From the NCBI GenBank assembly GCA_026261815.1, contig JAMPIT010000484.1, positions 13,490,501 to 13,554,500 on the forward strand: 64,000 nucleotides of DNA. Direction: 5' to 3'. Under the pieces are notes generated by a model. That model was not told the DNA's origin. It worked only from the letters and a program-made list of their open reading frames with translations, and made no database searches. The stretch comes from Monarcha castaneiventris obscurior. Lineage: Eukaryota; Chordata; Aves; Passeriformes; Monarchidae. Within the stretch, counting starts at the first letter, position 1. Every line of letters starts with the position of its first letter. The translations under genes were made by a program, and so were the position numbers. Of this stretch, positions 24,506 to 37,618 are shown piece after piece.

Positions 24506-27027
24506 AATATTTATATTTTTTACAATATCCTAATATGTAGAATATTTGTATTCAGGCTCTTTGATCTCTTGATGTTTACTTTTTTTTCTTGTAAATATTT
24601 GGTGATGCTTAATGAATAATCTAATCTACTTTCAGAACTAAGTCATTTAAATATGCAAATCTACATTTTTTACATTTTTATTCATTTATTGCCATGATAT
24701 TTTGCAAAGCAAAACACAGTTTTTCAGATACTGAAGACTGAAGTTAGACAGGATTGGATCTTATTGCCCATGGGCCTAAAAATGAGTTTGGGGCCATGCC
24801 AAATCACTGTCTTTCCACAGTGACAACCTAAACTGAGCACAGTTGTACTCAAAGTGTAAATCCTGCGATGAAAGTTAATAAACCTTCAACCTCAAGAGAG
24901 ATTTCACCCACAGTGTTTCAAACAGGCTCAGACACAGCAGCACAGCTCCCATCACAAATCACTTCACACTTCCGATATTTTCAAGCAAAAGGAAAACAAG
25001 AATTGACTTGATATTTCCTAGTCAGGAATAACCCAGAATATCTTCTTAGTCCTTAAAAAAAACCAGTAATAGCGCCAAAAACCTTTCAGGCTTTGCTCAT
25101 TGTATCATTATTCATATATTAAATTAAAAAAAAAAAAAGAAGAAGGAAAAAATAAAAAGGTGAGGAAGAGCCAATGAAGGGCACAACAACATTTAAAGAA
25201 ACTCATTCTGAGTCACACTGAAGATGCTTTGGGGATTTTCGTGCACACACAAGGCTGTAAATTGATATGGAGTTCTGCCAGAAAGCAAAGTATTAAATAT
25301 TTCCATTAGTTCCCTCTGCTATGGGAACAGAGCGAGCCAATCCACGCAAAATCTGATTCTATACTTTCTAACCTGCTGTTTGCCAAAGAAAAAAAAAAAA
25401 AAACTACACCCCAAAAATCCCAGGGAAATTTTTCATTTAAGGTTTATAAGACTGTGGATCATGGTTACCATGGTAAAAGTGTTTGGAATTAAAAAATTCC
25501 AGTCATTTCTGATAATAAGGTAAAATCAGAATAAGAACAGAGAAAAGTATTGATTCAATTACTTAATAAAGGTAAAATATTTATTTTTCAGCAGAGGAAA
25601 CAGAACTCTCAATTACTGATAAACAGAGATAAAAGCCACAATTTGTTGTCTATAAAAATTATTGACAAGTGGAAGACTGAATATAGGGAATCCCCACAGA
25701 ACTGCCCTTGATTTATAAAGCTTAGCAATGGACATCTGCCACTGAAATGACTTGTCTGCACAGATTTATTTTTCAGATAAAGGATCCTGAGAAAGCTTTG
25801 TTGTCCTTCCAGCAATATTATGAGAGTATTATAGTAAGCAGAGTATTTTTTTCTAATCTCTGTGAAAAACACTCTTCCCCCTCAAAGTCAACAAAATATG
25901 AGGACGTGCTGGTCTGCAAGGCATTTGCAAAGACAGGGAAAGCACACATACTGTGGCATTCCTGTCTTTCACATAAAGGCTCACTATATTGTTTTGTTTC
26001 GAGAAAAAATTTCTAAAATTTCATTTTATAACAAAAATTGAAGACTACAATACACCCATGTTCTTTACAGAAAATGAACAATAGCATCTATATTGAAAGA
26101 CACAAAGTTCAAACTGAAACATAATTGCTTGCCATATTTGTCTTTCCTTTCAGAGCTTGCAAAAAGTCAATCAAAAGTCAGCTTCATTATTCTCTAGTAA
26201 TACAATGTCCAAACAAAATCTGGATCCCTCTTCTTGAATATCAAAAGTAGCGCATTTAGTGACACTACACACAACTTTTCTATCATTAACAATTAACAGG
26301 AAAATAACAACCATTACAAGAATCTACTTTTGCTGCCCAGGAGACAAGGACACACAGTCTTTAGTCAAGCATCCAGAAAGGATGCCTACTTTTACAACTT
26401 GGATCTTCGAATTCGGCCAAAAGTGGCATAGTAACAACAAGCTTCAGAGTCTTGGCATGTCCTGTGTTTATATAACCTGAAATGTGGCTGGATGTTCCCC
26501 AGATCAGGGGGGAAACAGGCAGCAACACCAGTCACAGTAAAGCACAACAGGGGAGGTGTAGGAATTAGAAACCTGTAATAAACAAACCAACAACTGCAAA
26601 CTTCACACCTCTCTCCAGTGGAAGCTGTGGTTGCCCTCTCATATAGATTGAAGAGGGATCCCTCAATGTTTTAGGGCTATGTACTCCATGTGCTCAACTG
26701 TTTAGCAAGGGCTGTCATCCTCATTTCAAGATACAACACGTGAGAAAACACTTAATATTTGGAAACATAGTCTACTGGAGGGAAAATAAATTAGTCCATC
26801 TTCAGTACTTAAAATGATAGCAAAGTTATCGTATATATGATTGCAGCTTCATCCTTGCACAACATTATCTGAAGTTATCCAAAGGACCCAACAGCTCATC
26901 TGCTGCCTTGCTCTGCAACCAGGGATTTATTTTGCTGGCAGCAGAATTCTTTAGCAAAATGCCCCTGGAATCTGGTTGCTATTAGATCACAAGGATCTTC
27001 CTCCTCCACAAATTACATAGTATTAAA

Positions 27028-27046
27028 ACCCAACCAACCAACCAAC
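27028..27046. repeat. (AACC)n microsatellite
   Basis: Four CCAA units in a row within intron. Confidence 0.8.
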
Positions 27047-29152
27047 AAATCCCCACAGCAAAGCAGAAGTGCAGAAGCAAAGAGCAGATGCTCTTTGCCA
27101 TTTACTACACATATTAATGGTAAATGTGTTGGGATACTCTTGTAATACATCTGTCAAAATCTTGGATTCTTTAAGAATAAGTGGTGAGGAAAGCCAGGAA
27201 TTAGATAAATAGACATTAAATTCTCAACACCAGCAGAGAGCTACCTCAAAAAAACCAAAACCACTATTTAACTGCTCCACACACTGATTCTGTATGGTGA
27301 AATGAACTGAGAACAAGTGGAAATGAATGTAAATGTCTGAATTTTGAATATGTCACTAATTTCAGCTTCCCTGTTCAGCCAATGGAAAGGGACAGGACTT
27401 CACCTCATGCTCCAAGGCATTCTGTGGAGGAGTTTACCTCTCTCCACACCTTTCCTGCAACCCATCTTTCCCAAGCAATGGCTCCATATGAGCTGCTTAG
27501 TGTTAGACTCTACAAATACACATCTCAGTTTTCCCAAAGCTGGAAACATTAGTCTGTATACCAATATTAGATTTATGAATGCAAAAACAATGTTCAAAGT
27601 GAACAAGAAACCCTGGAAAAACATAAAATTGTGGGTTTCTACCAACGCATAAAAAATATTTTGAGGGATTTGCTAAATGCTGCTGCTGAATAAAATATTC
27701 TGTGGCTTATAATGGGGAGTAAAGATTAGGTAAATCACTCTCTTGCCTGAAAAGGAAAACATCTATTTTAGAATGCCTCAAAAATTTGGTTGGTGTGTCA
27801 TTATGATGACATATTCATTTTCCCTTAGACCTTCATATTAAAATGCAATTTTAGAGATGGCATCATAAATTTTAAGGAAAGTATATGGCATTGACATTTG
27901 CCTGAATGTTTTTAACAATAATAATAATATGAAGCAATACATGTGAGAAAAAAAAAGAAAAAGAAGTCCAAGAAGAAGAGAGCAGATATATTTGCTCTAT
28001 GTACTACTGTAACATCAGCAGATTTCAGTATCTGTGAAACTTTTACAGTATCTGCCACTTCTAGAAATACCAATAGTTCAAATTACTTTTGATTAAGTTA
28101 TTGAGTGTCACTTTGTCAAAAGAGAGATGTGCACACAAACCCCATTCAAATTCATTTTAAAAAATCCCTGGATGAAATGTTGAGGTCACATTTATACAAA
28201 CATTAACACACTAAAAAAATAACAGGAAAAGGGGGTGAAAACCAGCATTTTTGTGTCATAAAGGTACATATTTTCAGATATAAAGTGCACATTTCCCCCC
28301 ATGAAATTTTAAAAGTTCTTCCTTAGAGTCTAGATAAGCAGAAGTCTCACTTAATGGAAAACTGATATATTCACAAATTTTCCTTTTAAATTGTTTTTCT
28401 GTAGAGTTTGATCTAAACAGGAAGAAAGAAAACCTGAAGTGTGACTAGCCTCGATATGACTGATTTGTATTTTAAAAACGATATGAGATTTTGGATCTTT
28501 CCTAATTTCATGGCACAGTTTGACTATCTTAAACAGCACAATCATCAGGGCCACTTTCCTCTGGCCAGAACAGAGGCATTCAAAATTGTGCGCCATTTTT
28601 AACAAATCAGTGATTGAGTCCTTACTATTCCTTGGCTTAGCTCATGGATACGAAACTAGAAGGAGATGCTAAACTTTCAAGCTGTGTCATGCAAAATATC
28701 TGAGGCCTCTTAGCATCCTGACTAGGAATATTTAACATGAAATAAGTGAATGTCTTGTTATACTAAAGCTGGGTTTTAAAGTTATATAAAAGGGAGAACA
28801 AAGAAAACGATGGATGAGGTAACTTGTAAAAAATATCTCTTTAACAAGGGTTTGGAGAAAAAATCCTTGAATTTGTATATGGGCTGGTTATAAAAAGAAA
28901 TGATCAAGTTTGAAAAGTTAAATACTGGAAAGGTTAAATATTGGATCATGGCATTACTTGGAACAATTTCTTTGGGAGAATAAAACATGGTGTTCTTGTT
29001 TGCATAATGAGTATTTTTGGTAAGAGCATTTAAAATCCCACTGTCAGTGAAGAGAAGAGGACTGCCTTTGCTTCAGTTTCAGTAACACCTCCTACGCCAG
29101 GATATAAAAGATTGCTTATTATATTTTAAATATATTTCAGTTCATATTTAAC

Positions 29153-29196
29153 TATATATATATTTAACTATATATATATAGTTAAATATATATATA
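29153..29196. repeat. Perfect 44-bp AT-rich palindrome within an AT-repeat block
   Basis: Centred at 29,174-29,175, TTTAAC...GTTAAA arms flank an alternating TA core. Base pairing is perfect from 29,153 to 29,196. The surrounding 29,140-29,210 is (TA)n with a second TTTAACTATATATAT copy. Confidence 0.9.
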
Positions 29197-29792
29197 TATA
29201 TATATATATTAATTAGTGCAGTTTCTCTTTATGCAGCTTCAGCAGAAAAGACTGAGGGTAGATTCCCAGAGCTATGGCAACACTTGAATGCACATGCCAC
29301 GCAATCACCCTTCTTTAACAGAAAATGACTGTAAACATGCCCCCATCTTCACAGAACTGGAGTACTTTCATTTCTCAATAATTTAACTACAGCGAGCTTC
29401 TCTTACTCTACTGTTCCTGTTAAGCTGACATAAGGCATTGAGGACTTGCTTGTTTTCAGAAACTACAGGTCTGATGTACTGTTAAAGATTTTTATCTTTT
29501 TAAAAGAAGCAAATTGCTTGATTTGAATTGACAGGCCACAGAAGGGCATGTGCAAAGAGGGCTCATTTAGTGTTTTCTATTTTCTAATTTCAGCTTTAAT
29601 AAATAGGAAGTCCAACACAAAACTGAGCATATTTTTAAAAAATGACAAAGAATTCTTCTTTAGATATTACCTCCTTGCACTTAAGTACCACAGAAACAAA
29701 ACTTTTTTGCAATTCTACATTTTCAACAATTGGTGACAACAGTAAAAAACCCCTCCTGGTTTTTATATCTATTTCCATCTAATACAACACAC

Positions 29793-29945
29793 CCAGAGAG
29801 GGCACAGCCTCTCCACTTGGGAAGCATCTAAGATCTGACTGGACACAGTTCTGGGTAATTAGCTCTAGCTCAGATTCTCTCAAGATCTAGTCCAGTAGGA
29901 TTGGACTAGATGATCTCAAGAGATCAATTCCAGCCACTACAATTC
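29793..29945 (+). mobile_element. CR1 LINE 3'-end fragment
   Basis: The segment contains CTGACTGGACACAGTTCTGGG, AGCTCTAGCTC, and ATTGGACTAGATGATCTCAAG followed by AATTCCAGCCACTACAATTC. This is the very characteristic 3' end of avian CR1. Only the terminal 150 nt or so remain, as is usual for 5'-truncated copies. Confidence 0.9.
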
Positions 29946-31583
29946 ATGTATTTGACTGGTCTGCACAAAAAAGAGGCAAAGAAGGATTAAGGAAAATTTT
30001 ACAGAATTTCAGCTTTTTTAAGCAGCCTTGCAAAAAAAAAACGGACCATTTCTCCTCATCTTCAAATTCTAAATTTCCAATGACTGTGAGAATAAAGGCT
30101 TTGCCTTTGTGTATGATTTAATCCTTCATTCTTCTGACTCAGTGTCCAGAGCTTTTCACTAAGCCCTGCTATGGACTTTTCCAATGAGGCCTGAAATCCA
30201 GGTTCTGCTTGTTCAATGAAGAAAACTTAAGAGGACCTGACAATTTTCATCAGACATTTTCTTCAGCATTCTTTAATATTTTTTTCCCTAAGAAGATTAT
30301 GTCAGTTTTGTTATCTTTAATTAAACATACCAAGGGGATAATTTTCATGTTTTCTATGAACAGCAATGGTCTCTTTCAACAAGAGGGGCTTTTAAGGTCC
30401 TACATTGTACTGCAGCTTTTGAACTAAAATGCCCCTACAGGGAAGTTCCTTTATGAGGTTCGCATATTTTGTCAACACTCTCAAAATCTTTCAGTTTTTA
30501 GACCCTGCTTTGCTCCATGATGGCTCTTGTTTGCTTGCTTCAGCCCCCATATCTTGTTCAGAACTGTCTAGGTGAGCAGTACCTTTAATAGTTTTCTTAA
30601 CAAAATCATACTGATTGAAACCATCATCTCCTGCCAAAAAATGGAAATAAACATGTACATAGCATGTAGAAATCCTATGCTGCCCTTATCCAGATGCCCA
30701 TATGTTTGCTACTTGAAAGTTGACATCCAAATAAAGTACTTGAAATATTTTAACTCAAAGAATACAAGACTGGAATGCTGAATTCTACCAACATTTAGCA
30801 GAAATGTACTGTCCTTCACATGAGCATCATAAGAGACTGTTCCATCTTAGCTTGCCTCAATTTTAATAGCTAGATCACTATCTAAATCTAGATATCCCAT
30901 ATTAGCTTCATCTTTTTCACCCAGATGAATACTCATATTCCAGAAATCTCACTAAATTTCAAGACTGGGCTCTGGGGTCATTCTCATATTTTTAGATCTT
31001 GTTGAGAAGAAAAAAACCTCCATCTTTTACTCTTCTTCACTTAGTAACAGGGGCAGTTTGAAGATGCTCCACATTTCAATGTAAACTTGGTTTAGAAGAC
31101 ACAGAAAACACTCAGCTAAGGTAATTTTGAACATAAATGTGTTCAAATCTAAAGAAAGCCCTGCCTGCAGTACTACTGTCACTTCTCTCCTGCAACTAAA
31201 CTGAATGCAGCATAAACAGTAATAAATATGATGGTACTACACTTATATTAAGGATTTACCTACACACCTTCTATAGAAATTTGCATTCATTCAAGCGAAA
31301 CAAACAAGCAAAAAAAATCACAATCTCAACTGCAAGGAACAGAAGAGGTTTTAGAAAAAAGTTACAGGGGCTTTTTGCCAAGAAGCAAAGACATTCTGAC
31401 AGGGAACTGGTATTAGTAGGTACAGATGGCAAAATGGCAGAAACATTCAATTCCTCTGTAGTAAGAGTCTGCAGAATTACTGGTTTCAGGATTTTTTGCC
31501 TATTTTATACGGCTGAGTCTTCACTATTTGCAATAAGCCTTAGACTTTTATATCACATCTGTTATAAGTGATGGGTTTCTAAA

Positions 31584-31702
31584 CAAGAAAACCGAAAACC
31601 CCAACAATAACAAACAAAAAACCCCACCTACAGACAAAAAACAACAACAACAAAAAAAACCCCACCCCAAAACAAAACAAAACAAAACACAAAACAAAAC
31701 CC
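31584..31702. repeat. A/C-rich low-complexity tract
   Basis: On the plus strand this is made of AACCCC, AACAAC and AAAAC units with almost no T or G. In the CACNA2D3 primary transcript it would be G/U-rich (GUUUU-type repeats). Confidence 0.85.
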
Positions 31703-33926
31703 AGTCTATGGATTTTGCAGTAAGAGTTGGTTTTGTTCATTTTTTCCTCTCTTGTGGGCAGGAATAACATTTTATAACAATGTTCTAGTTTCTTTCTGCC
31801 AGATTTAAACTCTTGTAGTGATCTGTAATAAACAACATTCTGGCACAGCTTAATTTTCAGTCAAATCCCTCTAGGGAAAAGAGTGATTTAACATGAAATG
31901 TGTATCCCGTCCTGCTGCTTTCTGTAATCTACTCAGACCGAATGGGGATAAGGAATACTTACTTCACACAAATTAAAATGAGATTTTTTGGCCAAATTTG
32001 AACTCCAATGGAGGTATTTGAAAACGTTACCCATAATCTTACTTTAGTCTCCCAAGTCTGGCTAATAAAGACTTCAAACTTTTCCCATTTATCACTGCTC
32101 CAGTTTCTGCCTCCAAATCCATTTTGCTTAACACAGAATATTGTCAGCCTTATAACAAAACCCAAAAATTGAACTAGATGCTGGGTACTTTCTTGAAAGT
32201 TTTCTGAAAGTAGGACTGACAAGTTACATTCATGATCTTAAATTTAAGGAGAACAAGAATTGTGTATGTACTTGTTTGACTCTGAGTGGCTGTACCTGGG
32301 TGAGTGATACTTTCATAGAAAAAACTCTTTAAAGTGTTTCATACTGTCAACAAAATATCTAGTTTTTAAAGTTTACAGAAACAGAAATAAAAAACCCCCG
32401 ATGTTCTTCAGAATGTACGTACATTGCTCTTATCTTTGGTGGCATTATACTTTTATAGATACCATGGAAGCCTTCTGCATGCTTTGGCGTTAAAAACTTT
32501 CAAGACTCTGTGTTTATTTTAGATAGAAAGTATGGGATCCAAGCAATTTTAAATGTTCAGTGCTAAACAGAATTATCAGGGGAAGGGAAGCAACACATGG
32601 TTTTCTCTTTTACAATTACTAAAACACATAAAACCCCAAAGCTTTTTGACAGTGTATTGGAAGTAATTATGTGTCATACCTTCTCAAAGTAAAAACCAAA
32701 TTGCAAATACTGGTGAGAAAAGAATAAATATAAGGATGTCTACTAACCCTACCCATTTTAGAGATGATGGAAAACTGCATGATGAACCTTTTGCTAACTC
32801 CAAACAACAGAGCTTTCTAGAGAGAACTTCACTTCTTCATTGTGGTGAAAATTACATCTTCAGCAATTTGCAGGTATCTGCATTTACATTAGTTTATAAA
32901 TGCTATTTTATGCTTTAACAGGAGTATGAAGTCAAAATTAAGATTTCCTGGCATGTTATATAGAAGAGTTCAATAATTTGTGATGAACGTATCTTGTGGA
33001 TTAGACTCAGAAACCTGCTTTCCTATAGACCTAAAATCTTTTCTTATCAGTGTAAATTCTGTGTTTGAGGAAACAGATTTGAGATCTCCCATTTTTCGGG
33101 CAAATTCTTGCTCTTTCAAGTATTTTAAACACGAGAAAAACAAGGTGGTTCTTGCTTTGTGTGGTAGATATCTAGTTTTTCCTGAGATAAGAGAGCTTGG
33201 TTTCTGGCATGATAAATTCTTTCCATCTTCAGAGTCAGTAACTGCTGGGAACTAGAGAAAAACTGATCAGATAAGCATCTGAACTTGAGTGAGGAACATC
33301 CAATAATTTCAAAATTAATTACTCTCATTTTTAAATCTCTATGTTTTATCTCTATTCTGTAGTTGTCACGCTACACCTTTTAGTCTTCAGGTACTGTTAT
33401 ACTCTTGGCTGACAGACAGCAGAGCTTTGTTGTTCAATTTCTGTGCTCTGAACAAATCACATCCCTGATAATCTAGACAAAAATCACCACATTGTATCCT
33501 GCTATAAAACAAGCTGTAAAACAAGAATTTTCAAACTTGAAGCCTGGGTGGAACATTTACAAATCAGATAGTCCTTTCTCATACTTTTTCCTTATCATAA
33601 CACAATCTGATTTATGATGGTATAGAATTTTATCTACTGAAAATGCGTTACTGATAATGATTGTTTCCATAAAGTCAAACTCAGTAGCTCTCAGGGAGGT
33701 TTGAGAGTCAATTAATAAAGCATCAGATTCTTGGGAGAGGAAGTGTTAAATTCTCTCCACACTTAGCCGTCCAATTATATCTTATAGGTGCAACTGCATC
33801 CTTCCCTCTCTCTTCTTAAAAGATTGGATTTTTACATTAAGTACCTGCTAACCCAAAAGAGAAAGTGAAGAACTCATAAACTGATTTTAAAAAATTAACA
33901 AAGCAAATAAACTACAACAATTGTAC

Positions 33927-34007
33927 CTGCAACCACTGGAGATTTCCTGTCATCCAGAAGCTGAATAGCAGTACTGGCTGTCACCACATTGCTCTTGTTG
34001 GCAGTTT
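33927..34007 (-). CDS. CACNA2D3: CACNA2D3 internal exon (last in window)
   Basis: This exon is 81 nt: AA completing a Glu codon, then 26 codons (TANKSNVVTASTAIQLLDDR, then KSPVVA), then G. The acceptor is ccccacag and the donor GCAG|GTACAA. It contains an N-K-S sequon. At its start human reads Gly-Pro-Val-Asn and this window Glu-Thr-Ala-Asn, a local divergence at the junction. All later exons, encoding the C-terminal ectodomain and membrane anchor, lie to the left of position 1 or were not detected. LRTM1 sits in the intron that follows this exon. Confidence 0.95.
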
Positions 34008-34578
34008 CTGTGGGGCGTAGTGAGGGGAAAAAGATTGAAACAATATATTGCAAAATGAGGAAATTGAGGGGTTTTCCCCTGGTTTTAGATAACAGTCTGT
34101 GTGGAAATAGTGTTCAGAAAATAAAACAGGGAGCATCACATTCTCTATGCACGCACAGAACATACTGGCACTTCCATTTTAAATTCCCCAGCATCCCAAA
34201 AACATGCTTAAAACACTGAAATGGGTCATCAGGTTTTGTCTCCTCTGCTAAAAGGGCAGCAAAGGTGACAGCTGGTAGGGCTTCTCAATAATGCAGACAT
34301 CTGCTCTGCTGGACTTGCCCTGCTTAAAATATCTGTCAAAATGTAGTTCTACCTGAGCAAATATTAAATGAAAAGTGTTACACCACGTCTTGGGGTTTCA
34401 CTTGCAGCCCCATAAAAGACACATCTGGTCAAAGGACCAGTGACGTAGCTGCAAATTTCAACGCCTATTTTAGATCAGTGTTTGAGATTAGCTACAAAGC
34501 CCACTCCATAGGGGCACACTTGGAATCCTTTCAGCACCATGCATGGCTCAGAATTTAGGGAATGACAAAATTATAGAC

Positions 34579-34700
34579 CTGTGCTGAACGGGATTGAATA
34601 GACAAAGCTCCCAGGTATTTGTTCAGCAGCTCTTCTGTACCAGAGTGGAAAATGGTCAGCATTGAAAATGTTCTCCTTATCTTCAGCTGTCAGGAAGTCT
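34579..34700 (-). CDS. CACNA2D3: CACNA2D3 internal exon, FPLWYRRAAEQIPGSF block
   Basis: This is the longest CACNA2D3 exon here: 122 nt, 40 whole codons. It encodes DFLTAEDKENIFNADHFPLW and continues YRRAAEQIPGSFVYSIPFST. The acceptor is ttctcaag. The donor is ACAG|GTCTAT, a weak donor lacking the usual purines at +3 and +4. FPLWYRRAAEQ is one of the most conserved blocks of the alpha-2/delta family. Human has LKAGD where this window has LTAED. Confidence 0.96.
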
Positions 34701-37524
34701 CTTGAGAAAAAAGAGAGAAAGGAAACAATTGTTTTTTGTTGCATGGCACCAATAGTTTCTAGCTTTGAAAGACAAGAAAAAACAAAATGCAGTCTTTTAC
34801 AAAAGAAAATTATTTGGGACAATTTTTCTAATACCATTTGTTCAACAAAAGAGTTAAGTCAAGTCAATAATAATTATTTGTGACACACAATAACTTTTGT
34901 TGCGAAGACGTTAAAAGTACTAAAAAACAGTACCTCTAAGTACCACTAAAATTGTTTTTACTGATGTATACAAATAAAAATGCTTAGTCTAAAAAGCCTT
35001 TTTCTTTCAGCACAATATAAGAACTGTGAGCTGCACAAGGTGGAAAAGGCACTGGAGATTTGGTAGTCTGTTGCCACTGGCATTCACTGTTGAGTAGTGA
35101 AAGAAAGGGAAATTTTACAGCTTACATTCAAAATATTAGGGGTGGTAGTGGACAATTAAATACTTTATTCCTTAATAATTTCAGGGAATGTTGACAGAGG
35201 AAAATTTATGCCAAGAACAAGTATAGTGTCCACACTATTGTTGTGGTTTTCTGTCTGGCTAACAAATTGTAGTGCTGTTGATGTCACCTACTCGTACAAA
35301 AATATTTATCTTCAGATAAGCACCATAGAACTTTATATTCAATAAGCTTAGTTTATCATAAAAAAATCAAACACAGATTTTCTTTTACATGCATAATGCC
35401 TCCACTAGATTACATGTTCTCCAAGGAAAATGGGAAGCTCTTATATGATGAGGTCTCCTGATTACTCTTTCAGCCAGTCCAATTCTGTCACTTGGCTTTC
35501 TTTAAACACCAAAAATATTTTCCACAACAATGATGCAAAACCTATGAAAAAGCCTACAGGTATTTGTTTTCAGGTGGTGTTGTAAAAGGTCTAGCATATT
35601 CATAATTCTGCCCTGAAGAAGAGAGATGTGAGGCTGGGAGCATGTGTGCAGGGAAAGCAAATTTATGGGCTACAGGTGTAAATTAGTTCCTTGTTCCAGA
35701 AGTTCCAGTCAAAGAAAGAATCTAAGGGATCCTAGGAAATCTTTCTAACTGTTTTTGTGTGAAGAAACAGTAGATGGGCTGCATAAAAACAAACAATTTT
35801 CTCTCTTTTCTAATCTGGCTGACAGGCACAGTTTGTTAACTTACTGGTTTGTCAGCTGCTCTGGGCCCACAAACAGGTTGATACGAGAGAGCCCAGTCCG
35901 TGTCCCAAGGAAGGCAACTTCCACTCCCTTGTCAGAGTTTCTGAAACAGGGCAGAACACAAGCAAAGATAATGCTTCAGGCAGTAAACAGATAAAGCTGC
36001 ATCACTGGCACAGAAAGCAAGCGTACGTGTTTTTGACAGAGCATAGTTTCCTTATTTACTGATTTACTCTTAAATGTTGTTTTTTAAGCTGTAGTCATCT
36101 GGGTTTTGAATAGTATGCAATGTAGAAATGCTGTTTAGACCAAGAATTCCTAAAAAGCCAAACTCAATAAATTTTGTAGGATTTGTAGGGAGGGATTACA
36201 TAGAAGCCATAGAATTGAAAGGCGTGGCATAGCTATTTACAAACTATTTAATAACCATTGGCATACAATGATTCTGAGATGGGCAGGAATTCCAGATCTT
36301 GCTCCCAGTCCATGCAACATTTCTGTGGTATATTTATGCTTCAAGTCATAGGTGCGACTATTGCTCAGGTAAGCAAACAGATTTAAAACTGGTGGCTGAG
36401 AGTCAAACTTCAGACAGGCTTTAGCCTCTAGAACTTGAGAAAAAAATGTGGCAGATATCTCAGACTGAACTCTGCTGCTGCACTGTTATCAGTACCAAGC
36501 TGTCTTAAAACTAATTCTTGTATGACTGCAAGAACTTCAGTCCCATTACCATAACACCAGGGACAAGAGCCATTTTATTGTTTCACATTAATGAGACAGA
36601 ATGAAGCAAAGTCAGAATCCGAAAGGGCATCAAAAGTCTCCCACTGGCATCATTCCACAGCTGTCCTTGTGTTCACTGGATCTGTTTTTCCATTGGGTAG
36701 GAGGATTCAAAGACACCTTACACTTCTTGATGTCCACAGTATGCTAACATGCAACAAATCCTTATCTTTACCTCCTCAGAGAAGGCTGGATAACTCTTTT
36801 TTTGATGAACCAGATCTTATCACGTTGCTTTTATTCATTCAGTACGAGTACATGCAGTACAGCAACGTATTTTTTCGTTCACCTTTTATAAAATGGTTGA
36901 AATTTAGCAAAATCTAATCAGGATAGTCTCCAGAATTGCCTTTCAACCACAGTATTTCATGCAAGCTTAACATCTGTGTAATATGGATAAAAATTTGTTA
37001 CTTAACACGTTAGTACATAATAGCATAAATTACTAAAGTAATAGATATAAACTCTGAAAAGGACTGGCTAATCTCCTGATTCTCCATAACAGAAACCTAG
37101 ATCCCAGGTATTTCTGAAAAATAAACAAATCAAAGATTAAAGAAATTATTTATCAGTGCAAGTTTTTCTATATATAATTTATTCTGAGACAAGGTACCAA
37201 TAGCATCAATAACTTTGGTAAATTTTACATTAAATTTCTCAAGTATCCTTTGTTAAAAATACAGAGAACTGTAAGTTGCAGTTAGTGTACAACTTCACCA
37301 GTTTTATTGTGGAAATTGGGTAACCTTTCAGCTAATCATCATGACATACTCTGCAAGATAAACACTTCAGATTGAACTCAAATTTGGTGGCATTTAGGAT
37401 CAGATAGTTAGTATAATATTTCCATGTATATCAGGATTTGTTAGACATTCCACCAGTTTGTTAATGTAATTATTAAAAACACACCCACGACTGATACACA
37501 ATGATGGACACAAAGATCACTTAC
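34701..37524 (-). other. Two CACNA2D3 introns flanking the second-module exon
   Basis: The intron at 34,701-35,844 (GTAAGT ... ctcaag) and the intron at 35,941-37,524 (GTAAGT ... tttcag) flank the exon at 35,845-35,940. They are AT-rich with no recognisable repeats. The intron 34,008-34,578 (GTCTAT ... ccacag) to the left is also empty. Confidence 0.85.
35845..35940 (-). CDS. CACNA2D3: CACNA2D3 internal exon, second Cache-like module
   Basis: This exon is 96 nt encoding NSDKGVEVAFLGTRTGLSRI, then NLFVGPEQLTN, with split Glu and Gln codons at its ends. The acceptor is tgtttcag and the donor ACCA|GTAAGT. VEVAFLGTRTGLSRINLFVG is the strand-turn-strand that begins the second Cache-like module of alpha-2/delta subunits. 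One difference from human is visible (GPEQ for GAEQ). Confidence 0.96.
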
Positions 37525-37618
37525 TCTGATTTATTCAATGCTAGACTGGTCCAATAAGCTTCAATTGGTGCACTCACAACTGCATCAAACAAAACTTCCT
37601 GGATCAATTCTTTATCAC
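37525..37618 (-). CDS. CACNA2D3: CACNA2D3 internal exon, helical segment
   Basis: This exon is 94 nt. It opens with GT, completing Cys across the GC-AG intron, then has 30 codons ([20 protein letters not shown], then [10 protein letters not shown]) and GA. The acceptor is gtaatag and the donor CAGA|GTAAGT. The peptide is an amphipathic helix followed by a strand in the ectodomain. An N-K-S sequon is present at the end. It appears identical to remembered human CACNA2D3. Confidence 0.96.

Larger units (their letters stand above)
22908..33926 (-). other. CACNA2D3 intron between LRTM1 and the last visible exon
   Basis: The intron starts at donor GTACAA (33,926 on plus) and continues left past LRTM1. 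It contains two CR1 fragments, an AT palindrome, an A/C-rich tract and microsatellites. A cysteine-rich open frame at 23,428-23,631 is discussed as a finding. No conserved CACNA2D3 exon was recognised here. Confidence 0.75.

Noticed and set aside
1..33926. Search for the remaining 3' exons of CACNA2D3
   Set aside because: I looked on the minus strand for the conserved C-terminal blocks and saw none, so I list none. Short exons could still be missed by eye.
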